Shown: positions 1 through 5,231 of the stretch, piece after piece
Numbering within the stretch: the stretch's first letter is position 1
Layout of the letters: each line of letters opens with the position of its first letter
Origin: Desulfocapsa sulfexigens
GTDB taxonomy: Bacteria; Desulfobacterota; Desulfobulbia; Desulfobulbales; Desulfocapsaceae
Direction of reading: 5' to 3'
NCBI GenBank assembly: GCA_015661935.1
Contig: DQVD01000225.1
Coordinates: 1 to 5,231, forward strand
DNA: 5,231 nucleotides
Position numbers and translations under genes: made by a program
The notes under the pieces: generated by a model
The model's database searches: none
What the model was told of the DNA's origin: nothing
The model's input: the letters and a program-made list of their open reading frames with translations, nothing else

Positions 1-345
1 CAATTACGCCCCCATGAGATCGAACGTATTCAGTATGCCAGAGAACTGGTTGGTCGTGATTTGCAAAATCCCCCCAAATTGCTCGACCTGGCCAGGACTG
101 TCGGGCTGCCGCACTCTAAGTTAAATTCCTGTTTCCGTGAATTGTACGGCACAACAATCTTTGGCTATCTCCGTGAAACACGCCTCAACAAGGCCAGATC
201 TTTTCTCGATGAAGGGCGAATGAATGTAACTGAAGTGGCTTATGCGGTTGGATACTCAAGTCTCAGCCATTTTGCCAAGGCATTTAAAAAGCAACATGGC
301 ACAGCCCCGGGAAATTACCTGAAAGAAGTCTCTTCAAGGTGGTAA
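1..345 (+). CDS. AraC-family transcriptional regulator, PchR/YbtA-like, C-terminal part (5' end outside window)
   Basis: The frame is open from the first base to the TAA at 343-345 and gives 114 residues, so the gene starts upstream of the window. A TTG at 61 lies inside the domain and is not the start. The visible part is a complete AraC-type double helix-turn-helix domain. A linker helix (about residues 5-20) leads to the first HTH (LARTVGLPHSKLNSCFRELYG, about 30-50), then FGYLRETRLNKARSFL (54-69), and the second HTH with the family signature VTEVAYAVGYSSLSHFAKAFKK, ending at GTAPGNYL (about 76-107). The KLNSCFRELYGTTIFGYLRETRL wording is typical of PchR/YbtA-type regulators, which sense ferric siderophore and activate siderophore uptake genes. 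The N-terminal ligand-binding part is not visible. Position next to a YbtPQ-like ABC pair on the same strand suggests it controls that operon; this is inference. Confidence 0.93.
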   Translation, partial: QLRPHEIERIQYARELVGRDLQNPPKLLDLARTVGLPHSKLNSCFRELYGTTIFGYLRETRLNKARSFLDEGRMNVTEVAYAVGYSSLSHFAKAFKKQHGTAPGNYLKEVSSRW

Positions 346-366
346 AAAAATCCTTCTGCTCCACCC

Positions 367-486
367 TTTTGAAAGTCCATTCAAGGCACTCTCTATTTTA
401 AAAGTCCTATAACCACCATCGTTATTCCATTCGGGCTTTCATTTTCCATCAAAAATAGTTCTTCAATCGTTAGTGGACTTTTATAA
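367..486. repeat. Three copies of a 12-bp motif, candidate regulator binding sites
   Basis: Copies are TTTTGAAAGTCC at 367-378 (+), TTTTAAAAGTCC at 396-407 (+) and, on the minus strand, TTATAAAAGTCC at 475-486. The first two differ at one base and start 29 bp apart. The third differs from the second at one base and is inverted. The inverted copy overlaps the candidate -10 hexamer. AraC-type activators such as YbtA and PchR bind repeated sites upstream of the genes they control, so these are candidate operators for the adjacent regulator. The repeat is seen directly; the function is inferred. Confidence 0.4.
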
Positions 487-487
487 A
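459..487 (+). promoter_or_regulatory. Weak candidate promoter for the ABC operon
   Basis: TATAAA (482-487) matches five of six -10 consensus bases. Seventeen bases upstream lies TTCTTC (459-464), a poor -35. A good -10 with a poor -35 is what an activator-dependent promoter tends to look like, and an inverted copy of the 12-bp repeat overlaps the -10. This would leave a leader of roughly 90 bases before the first ABC gene. It is only a sequence match in an AT-rich region. Confidence 0.25.
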
Positions 488-585
488 TCATGTAACAATC
501 GTAAACGTAAGCCAGTAGCTCGTCCGCTCTCAAGCAATCATATTTATGTTTGCGTCTAATCCGTTATACATGAGGAATTACGATA

Positions 586-2358
586 ATGAAGCCAACCCCT
601 GAAACCCAAAACAACCCAGGTGGATTGCTGCACCTGGCTGCACCCCAGAAGGGCAAACTAATCCTATCCGTACTTTTTGCTACTATCGGTGAAGGTTGCG
701 GGATAGTGCCTTTCTTTGCCATCTACAAGATCATCACCGAGATTGCGGATAAACCAATAGCCAACATTGAACAGCGCTATATCTATACGCTGATCATGTA
801 TGCCATAGTGGCTATTATCCTAAAACACCTCTTTCTGGGGATTTCCACAGCCCTGTCCCATGTCTCGGCCTACAATATTCTCTATGATCTAAGGGTTGCC
901 ATTGCCCGCAAAATACGATCATTACCCCTTGGCTATTTCAACAGAAAAAACACCGGGGCGATCAAAAAACTGATGAGCGAAGATGTGGAACAACTGGAAC
1001 TCTTTCTGGCACATAATATCCCTGACTTTATAGCTGCTTTTGTTTACATCATCCTTACAGCCACAGTCCTCTTTATTGTTGATTGGCGATTGGCACTTGC
1101 TGCCACACTTGTTATCCCAGCAGGTATGTTTTTGCAGATGATGATAATGAGAAGCGGCCGGGAGTTTATGCATGAATGGCTGGTATCAAAAGAAAAAATG
1201 AACTCAGCCATGATTGAATATATCCAGGGAATGCCCATTATCAAAGCTTTCAATCATACGGTTGAATCCTTTTCAAAATATTCCGGATCCATCGAAGGAT
1301 GCCTCGAACTTGAAGACCGGGTAAGTGAACGCTGGTATCTACCCATGACTATTTTCACTGTCTCACTTACCGCTAATATGCTTTTCATCCTGCCGGTTGG
1401 TGCATTCATGTATCTTGCAGAGATGATCCCCTTAAGTAAACTGATTTTTTTTATAATGATGGGTATTGGTTTTAATAGCCCCATGTGGGTGCTTATCCAG
1501 TTTGGCCGTGCCATGGAGCATAATATCGAGTGCATGGCACGTATCAACGCTGTTTTCACAGCAGAATCCCTTCCCGAGCCGTGTCTGCCCGCTGTTCCTG
1601 GAGAATCTGTTTCCGGCAGCAAGGTTGAATTCAGTTACGATGGTAAAAGAAAAGCCGTAGCCGGAATTGATTTTTCAGTCCCGACCCGCAAATTTGTGGC
1701 CCTTGTCGGTCCGTCGGGTGCCGGGAAAACTACCCTGGCCCGCCTTATCCCGAGATTCTGGGATGTTGATTCCGGCTCAATCTCTCTTGGGGATATGGAT
1801 ATCAGGAACATACAAAGCGAGGATCTGATGGATCAGTTTGGTCTTATCTTTCAAAATGTGTATCTCTTTAATGATACTGTCCTTGCAAATCTGCAAATCG
1901 GTAACCCGGAGGCAAATGAAAACGAGATAAAAGAAGCAGCCAAAACCGCCAGGTGCCACGAATTTATTATGAAACTGCCCCAAGGGTATGACACGGTTGT
2001 CGGTGAAAAAGGAGCCAGAATATCAGGGGGTGAAAAGCAGCGCATTTCCATTGCCAGAGCATTGCTCAAAGACTCACCCATCCTGATCCTTGATGAAGCC
2101 ACTGCCTTTATCGATCCGGAAAATGAAGCTCTTATTCAGGAGGCCATCAACAGACTGGTTGAAAATAAAACACTTATTGTTATTGCTCACCGGCTCTCCA
2201 CAATAATTTCAGCATCGGAGATTTTTGTGCTGGATAAGGGGAAAATTGCGGCAAGTGGAACCCATGAAGAGCTACTGGCAAAAAATGAATTATACAAAAA
2301 CATGTGGCAAGTCCATATAAGTGCGCAAGCCTGGGAACTAGAAAAGGAGCAGCAATAA
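586..2358 (+). CDS. ABC half-transporter, exporter-fold membrane domain plus ATPase, siderophore-transport type (first subunit)
   Basis: The 590-residue protein has an N-terminal six-helix membrane domain (helices near 24-46, 65-88, 146-165, 168-188, 251-277 and 283-305) and a C-terminal nucleotide-binding domain. The ATPase is complete: A-loop Tyr351, Walker A GPSGAGKT 375-382, Q-loop Gln423, signature ISGGEKQ 479-485, Walker B ending at Asp503 with catalytic Glu504, D-loop Asp510 and switch His535. The signature has Glu where most ABC proteins have Gln. Length fits a half-transporter, which must pair; the next gene encodes the obvious partner one base downstream. GAGGA at 572-576, nine bases before ATG, supports this start. 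With a PchR/YbtA-like regulator upstream, the closest functional model is YbtP/YbtQ or IrtA/IrtB, exporter-fold pairs that import ferric siderophore across the inner membrane. Export of a siderophore or another peptide-like compound cannot be excluded. Confidence 0.9.
   Translation: MKPTPETQNNPGGLLHLAAPQKGKLILSVLFATIGEGCGIVPFFAIYKIITEIADKPIANIEQRYIYTLIMYAIVAIILKHLFLGISTALSHVSAYNILYDLRVAIARKIRSLPLGYFNRKNTGAIKKLMSEDVEQLELFLAHNIPDFIAAFVYIILTATVLFIVDWRLALAATLVIPAGMFLQMMIMRSGREFMHEWLVSKEKMNSAMIEYIQGMPIIKAFNHTVESFSKYSGSIEGCLELEDRVSERWYLPMTIFTVSLTANMLFILPVGAFMYLAEMIPLSKLIFFIMMGIGFNSPMWVLIQFGRAMEHNIECMARINAVFTAESLPEPCLPAVPGESVSGSKVEFSYDGKRKAVAGIDFSVPTRKFVALVGPSGAGKTTLARLIPRFWDVDSGSISLGDMDIRNIQSEDLMDQFGLIFQNVYLFNDTVLANLQIGNPEANENEIKEAAKTARCHEFIMKLPQGYDTVVGEKGARISGGEKQRISIARALLKDSPILILDEATAFIDPENEALIQEAINRLVENKTLIVIAHRLSTIISASEIFVLDKGKIAASGTHEELLAKNELYKNMWQVHISAQAWELEKEQQ
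2344..2349 (+). promoter_or_regulatory. Ribosome binding site of second ABC gene
   Basis: AAGGAG lies inside the last codons of the first ABC gene, ten bases before the ATG at 2360. It favours that start over the in-frame ATG at 2372, which would be 22 bases away, and points to coupled translation of the two subunits. Confidence 0.7.
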
Positions 2359-2359
2359 A

Positions 2360-4120
2360 ATGATTACATTTATGAACCAGATTTTAGAATGGACTCCCGA
2401 ATTAAAGGGTAAATTTATTCTGGCAGCAATCTACAAGGTGCTTGAAGCTATTTTCATGGGCGCTCCTTATGGATTTGTTTTTCTAACCTTAAACGACCTT
2501 CTTACCAAGTCACTCAGTCTGAAAAAAATTACTTTTTATACCATCGGTATGATCATTTGCTTTGTCCTGCAGGGAATATTCTCCTATCTGTTCAATCAAA
2601 TCATCTGGCCCACTGCAAATCTTACTGTCAAGAAACTCCGAATCCTGGCCGGTGAGCATCTCCGTAAACTCTCCATGGGCCATTTTTCCGAAAAAAACAC
2701 CGGCACACTGAACACCCTGGTCGTTGAGGAAATGGTACACATCCAGATGGCATTATACCAATCCTTTCCAGATTTTGTGGTGGCCTTTACCTTTATGACA
2801 ATCGTCCCGGGCGTCTTACTGTTTATCGATTGGCGACTTGCTTTGGTTGCCGTGGTCGCCATCCCCGCTGCAATACCATTTTATTACTGGAGCAGCAGGG
2901 AATTTAAAAGGGGCCTGATTAAAAGATCCGGCTTGCTTGCCAAAGTCAATTCAGAGATCATTGAATATGTCCAGGGAATTGAAGTACTCAAAGCCTTTAA
3001 ACTGACTGAGAAACAATTTGCCAAATTTGATAACATCCTGCGCCAGTTTAAAAAAGCAAATATCAACCTTGTCCTGAAAGCTGATGTTCCGGTAACAATG
3101 ACCAAGGTCATTCTGGATCTTGGGCTGGGAATTATTTTGCTGACAGCAACTTTCTTTCTCTTTAACGGGACTGTTTCATTAACAGTTTTTTTAATCTTTG
3201 TGATTATGGGTCTCAGGATGTACGATCCAATCAAAATGCTAATCCCTGCTGTGGGCATGCTAAAACTTGCTGAACCCGGTATGTATAAACTTAAACAGCT
3301 GCTTGACACAAAGCCGTTGCCCCAGCCAATTGACCCCCCGGAGGATACTTTACAATCCTTTGATATCCACTTTAAAAACGTAAACTTCAGTTATGGAAAT
3401 GAAACAGTTCTTGAAAATGTAAACTTTCACATCCCGGAAAAAACCATAACCGCCCTGGTCGGCCCTTCCGGTTCCGGTAAAACCACCATTACCCGGTTAA
3501 TTGCCAGATTCTGGGATGTTGATTCGGGCGAGATTCAAATGGGTGGCCGTAATATTAAGGATATGCAGATAGATTCACTTATATCAAAGGTGAGCATGGT
3601 TTTTCAGGATGTTTATCTGTTCAACGACACCATTTATCAAAACATTGCCTATGGTGCAAAAAATGCTGATCCTGAAACAATTAAAGCCGCAGCAAAAACA
3701 GCACAATGTCATGAATTTATAAGTGAAATGGTAGATGGTTACGACACTATGGTCGGTGAAGGCGGGGCCACGCTTTCCGGTGGTGAAAAACAGCGTATTT
3801 CCATTGCCAGAGCTATTCTAAAAGATGCACCCATTATCCTGCTTGATGAGGCAACGGCCTCTGTTGATCCGGAAAATGAGTTTCAGATTCAAAGTGCAAT
3901 TAATGCTCTTGTTGCCTCAAAAACACTTATTATTATTGCCCACCGGCTTGCCACTATCACCTCAGCCGACCAGATTATTGTCTTAAACGAACAGGGCCGG
4001 ATTGAAGAGATCGGCAAGCATGAGAGCCTGCTTGAAAACAATGGGCTTTACGCCCGACTCTGGCAGGGCAGAGTTCAGGCAAAAAAATGGCACATTGCTA
4101 ACAACGGAGATAATGAATGA
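2360..4120 (+). CDS. ABC half-transporter, exporter-fold membrane domain plus ATPase, siderophore-transport type (second subunit)
   Basis: This 586-residue paralogue of the preceding protein shares its architecture: hydrophobic helices near 18-42, 58-80, 137-156, 159-176, 247-268 and 273-290, then an ATPase domain. Visible motifs are A-loop Tyr345, Walker A GPSGSGKT 368-375, Q-loop Gln416, signature LSGGEKQ 472-478, Walker B ending at Asp496 with catalytic Glu497, D-loop Asp503 and switch His528. Both subunits carry a catalytic Glu and a good signature, so both ATP sites of a heterodimer look competent, unlike asymmetric exporters with one degenerate site. Shared family wording includes RFWDVDSG, CHEFI and DPENE. 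The gene begins one base after its partner stops and its own stop overlaps the next start. The likely role is the second half of an inner-membrane metallophore transporter like YbtPQ/IrtAB; substrate and direction are inferred from context. Confidence 0.9.
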   Translation: MITFMNQILEWTPELKGKFILAAIYKVLEAIFMGAPYGFVFLTLNDLLTKSLSLKKITFYTIGMIICFVLQGIFSYLFNQIIWPTANLTVKKLRILAGEHLRKLSMGHFSEKNTGTLNTLVVEEMVHIQMALYQSFPDFVVAFTFMTIVPGVLLFIDWRLALVAVVAIPAAIPFYYWSSREFKRGLIKRSGLLAKVNSEIIEYVQGIEVLKAFKLTEKQFAKFDNILRQFKKANINLVLKADVPVTMTKVILDLGLGIILLTATFFLFNGTVSLTVFLIFVIMGLRMYDPIKMLIPAVGMLKLAEPGMYKLKQLLDTKPLPQPIDPPEDTLQSFDIHFKNVNFSYGNETVLENVNFHIPEKTITALVGPSGSGKTTITRLIARFWDVDSGEIQMGGRNIKDMQIDSLISKVSMVFQDVYLFNDTIYQNIAYGAKNADPETIKAAAKTAQCHEFISEMVDGYDTMVGEGGATLSGGEKQRISIARAILKDAPIILLDEATASVDPENEFQIQSAINALVASKTLIIIAHRLATITSADQIIVLNEQGRIEEIGKHESLLENNGLYARLWQGRVQAKKWHIANNGDNE

Positions 4121-4392
4121 AGGCTTATATAATAATTTTTCTGATTACCTTTCTTGCTGAAATGGGGGATAAAACGCAGATGTCCACTCTGCTGTTTGCC
4201 ACAAAGAACGAAACGAGTCGCTGGGCTGTTCTGACTGCCGCCTCATCGGCGCTTGTTCTGGCAACTTTTCTGGCGGTGATCGTCGGATCTGAACTGGATA
4301 GATTTGTCTCTGTCAAAACAATTCAAACAGTTTCCGGGATCGGGTTTATCTTGATAGGTGTTTACACGTTATGGATGGTTAAACAGAGCTGA
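4117..4392 (+). CDS. Single-repeat UPF0016 (TMEM165/GDT1) family membrane protein, putative cation exchanger
   Basis: The 91-residue protein contains the family hallmark E-x-G-D-K-T as EMGDKT at residues 15-20, in the first of three predicted membrane helices (about 4-25, 36-58 and 68-88). Known members exchange Mn2+ or Ca2+ for protons, and the acidic residues of this motif bind the cation. Most family proteins have two such repeats in about 190-200 residues; this is one repeat, complete at both ends, so it probably acts as a homodimer or pairs with another half outside the window. Its ATG overlaps the TGA of the second ABC gene in an ATGA arrangement (4117-4120), and GGAGA at 4106-4110 gives a ribosome binding site six bases away. 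Translational coupling to a probable siderophore transporter suggests a linked role in metal balance. The ion is not determined by the sequence. Confidence 0.85.
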   Translation: MKAYIIIFLITFLAEMGDKTQMSTLLFATKNETSRWAVLTAASSALVLATFLAVIVGSELDRFVSVKTIQTVSGIGFILIGVYTLWMVKQS

Positions 4393-4395
4393 TAT

Positions 4396-4430
4396 ACGCC
4401 ACATAACTTGACATGAGCGCCATATGGCGT
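4396..4430. promoter_or_regulatory. Candidate operator of the toxin-antitoxin operon: palindrome plus a third half-site
   Basis: CGCCATATGGCG at 4418-4429 is a perfect 12-bp palindrome made of two ACGCCATAT-like half-sites (4417-4425 on plus, 4422-4430 on minus). A third half-site, ACGCCACAT, lies at 4396-4404, exactly 21 bp (two helical turns) before the plus-strand one. The palindrome fills the spacer of the predicted promoter. Xre-type antitoxins, alone or with their RES toxin, are known to repress their own operon by binding inverted repeats at the promoter, so this is a natural autoregulatory site. Confidence 0.5.
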
Positions 4431-4436
4431 CAAAAT
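4408..4436 (+). promoter_or_regulatory. Predicted promoter of the Xre-RES operon
   Basis: A perfect -35 hexamer TTGACA (4408-4413) is followed by a 17-bp spacer and CAAAAT (4431-4436), which matches four of six -10 bases. It begins 15 bases after the UPF0016 stop codon and would start RNA near 4443, giving a leader of about 90 bases before the antitoxin gene. It makes the toxin-antitoxin pair a separate transcription unit from the ABC operon. Confidence 0.55.
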
Positions 4437-4532
4437 TTAACAAGAGAATGCCTTGAGGAGGTAGTTCATCAAGGAGTAGTAACACCACGATTTGATTTAC
4501 GTCCTATCTGAATTTTTGTTGAGGAAATGCTC

Positions 4533-4958
4533 ATGTCCACACAAATTGCCACATTGCTTGGTGAGGAATTAGCTGGCCTGCATATTGAAAATCCGCTCGA
4601 TATTATCAATACCAGCCAGAAAGGATTAACCAAGAGGTCGTTAACCTGTATCGGCAGAATTCTGTCACTCAACCAGAAAAGACTGGCCGATATAGGGGCC
4701 ATTTCTTTAAGAACTTTCCAAAGATACGACGACAATAAAAAATTAAGTCCAGTGGCTTCGGAAACTATTATCCAACTTGCTGAAATAATAAAACTGGGAC
4801 TTGAGGTTTTCAACGACCGGGATACTTTTTTGAAATGGCTGAAAGCACCAAACAAGGCTTTGGATAAAAAAACACCGATTGAATTATTAAAGTTTAGAAC
4901 CGGATGCGATCTGGTTCGTAACCTTATGGGGCAGATACAGCATGGAATTATTTCTTGA
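4533..4958 (+). CDS. Xre/MbcA/ParS-type antitoxin with DUF2384 toxin-binding domain
   Basis: The 141-residue protein is the antitoxin of an Xre-RES type II module. A divergent HTH region spans roughly residues 33-92 (RILSLNQKRLADIGAISLRT and onward), as in Xre-like antitoxins. The C-terminal DUF2384 toxin-binding domain spans about 93-141, with the family pattern W-L-x-x-P-N-x-A-L at 102-110, TPIELL at 114-119 and a closing TGCDLVRNLMGQIQHGI segment. In this family the C-terminus inserts into the RES active site and blocks it, while the HTH represses the operon. I chose ATG 4533 because GAGG (4521-4524) is eight bases upstream; an in-frame ATG at 4527 would add two residues but sits only two bases from GAGG. 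The stop overlaps the toxin start by one base. The gene appears intact. Confidence 0.9.
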   Translation: MSTQIATLLGEELAGLHIENPLDIINTSQKGLTKRSLTCIGRILSLNQKRLADIGAISLRTFQRYDDNKKLSPVASETIIQLAEIIKLGLEVFNDRDTFLKWLKAPNKALDKKTPIELLKFRTGCDLVRNLMGQIQHGIIS

Positions 4959-5231
4959 TGGATGCTTATCGTATTGGCAAAAAACAATTTATAAATGATC
5001 TTTCCGGCACAGGTGCTGCCATGTACGGCGGTCGCTGGAATTATCCGGGATACCGGGTTGTATATATGCTTCAGAATCGATCCCGCTGGCAATTTTAGAA
5101 TACATTGTCAAAGCAGGTGCGGTTGAAGATGAATTTAGCGATCTAAGAATTGCATTTCTAACTATTGATAAAAAAGTAAGCATCTCAGAAAACGACCTCA
5201 AGCAGCTCCCTGAAAACTGGAATAGTTACCC
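4958..5231 (+). pseudogene. RES-domain toxin, frameshifted, 3' end outside window
   Basis: RES toxins degrade NAD+ and stop growth unless held by the DUF2384 antitoxin. The frame starting at ATG 4958 gives YRI, LSGTGAAMYGGRWN (residues 15-28) and RVVY (33-36), all family-typical, then runs out of family sequence and stops at TAG 5096-5098 after 46 residues. From 5068 a different frame continues the domain: ASESIPLAILEYIV, then DLKQLPENWNSY at the window end. The break lies at TATATAT (5061-5067). Removing one TA gives VVYASESIPLAILE, with the usual eleven-residue step from the conserved Tyr to Glu; adding one base would make it one residue too long. The conserved Arg (GGRWN), Tyr (VVY) and Glu (LE) are thus present but split between frames. 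Domains are usually near 150 residues, so about 90 are visible. It is either an inactivated toxin or a sequence error. Confidence 0.85.

Larger units (their letters stand above)
346..585. other. Intergenic region between regulator and ABC operon, probable control region
   Basis: This 240-bp stretch has no plus-strand gene. It contains three copies of a TTTTRAAAGTCC-like motif (listed separately), a possible -10 hexamer TATAAA at 482-487, and the ribosome binding site of the first ABC gene (GAGGA, 572-576). No convincing terminator follows the regulator: AAGGTGG (336-342) can pair with CCACCCTT (361-368) only with a bulged C and an 18-base loop, so the regulator might read through into the operon. 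On the minus strand a short open frame (about 563 down to a TAG at 393-395) lacks an ATG start and a ribosome binding site; it is discussed under findings. Confidence 0.6.

Noticed and set aside
336..370. Possible terminator after the AraC-family regulator
   Set aside because: AAGGTGG and CCACCCTT pair only with a bulge and an 18-base loop, and only four T bases follow; too weak to call.
582..589. GATAATGA at the first ABC start codon as a Fur half-site
   Set aside because: Only one hexamer of a 19-bp Fur box is present. A similar GATAATGA occurs at 4110-4117 near the UPF0016 start, so it is probably just start-codon context.
1445..1452. Run of eight T bases within the first ABC gene as a phase-variation tract
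   Set aside because: The frame is intact, the run encodes two Phe in a membrane helix, and nothing suggests switching.
4417..4430. Hairpin (five pairs, AUAU loop) after the UPF0016 gene as a terminator
   Set aside because: The stem is short, one pair is G-U, and it is followed by CAAAATTTAA rather than a T run. Its position in the -35/-10 spacer fits an operator better.
5061..5067. Programmed ribosomal frameshift in the RES toxin
   Set aside because: TATATAT is not a standard slippery heptamer, and I see no stimulatory structure or internal Shine-Dalgarno placed to act on it. A -1 slip would also give one residue too many between the conserved Tyr and Glu.
4469..5092. 207-residue minus-strand open frame across the toxin-antitoxin genes
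   Set aside because: It lies antisense to the well-recognised antitoxin and the start of the RES toxin, has no family-like motif I recognise, and is explained as a chance frame opposite real coding sequence.

Overview
This looks like a chromosomal segment of a Gram-negative bacterium. The protein style (PchR/YbtA-type AraC regulator, YbtPQ/IrtAB-like ABC pair, single-repeat UPF0016 protein, Xre-RES module) would fit a sulfate-reducing Desulfobacterota/deltaproteobacterium. That placement rests on impression only; no rRNA or marker gene is present. All genes I can support lie on the plus strand.

Region 1 (1-345) is the DNA-binding C-terminus of an AraC-family regulator that begins before the window. 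Region 2 (346-585) is a 240-bp intergenic stretch. It holds three copies of a 12-bp motif, TTTTRAAAGTCC-like, two direct and one inverted; the inverted copy overlaps a possible -10 box. I read it tentatively as the control region of the following operon.

Region 3 (586-4392) is a tightly packed operon. It encodes two full-length ABC half-transporters (six-helix membrane domain plus ATPase) separated by one base, then a small UPF0016/TMEM165-GDT1 membrane protein whose start overlaps the preceding stop by ATGA. With the regulator, the ABC pair resembles siderophore (metallophore) transport loci of the ybtA-ybtPQ or irtAB type, where exporter-fold ABC heterodimers import ferric siderophore. The coupled UPF0016 gene suggests a second cation (Mn2+, Ca2+ or H+ exchange) handled together with that transport. 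The substrate cannot be read from the sequence.

Region 4 (4393-5231) is a type II toxin-antitoxin module of the Xre/MbcA/ParS-RES class. It has its own promoter, with TTGACA and a 17-bp spacer containing a perfect 12-bp palindrome. The antitoxin gene is intact and overlaps the toxin start by one base. The RES toxin frame is broken at a short TATATAT run. Removing one TA unit restores the family's conserved spacing, so this is either a real inactivating mutation or a sequence error. The toxin runs off the end of the window.
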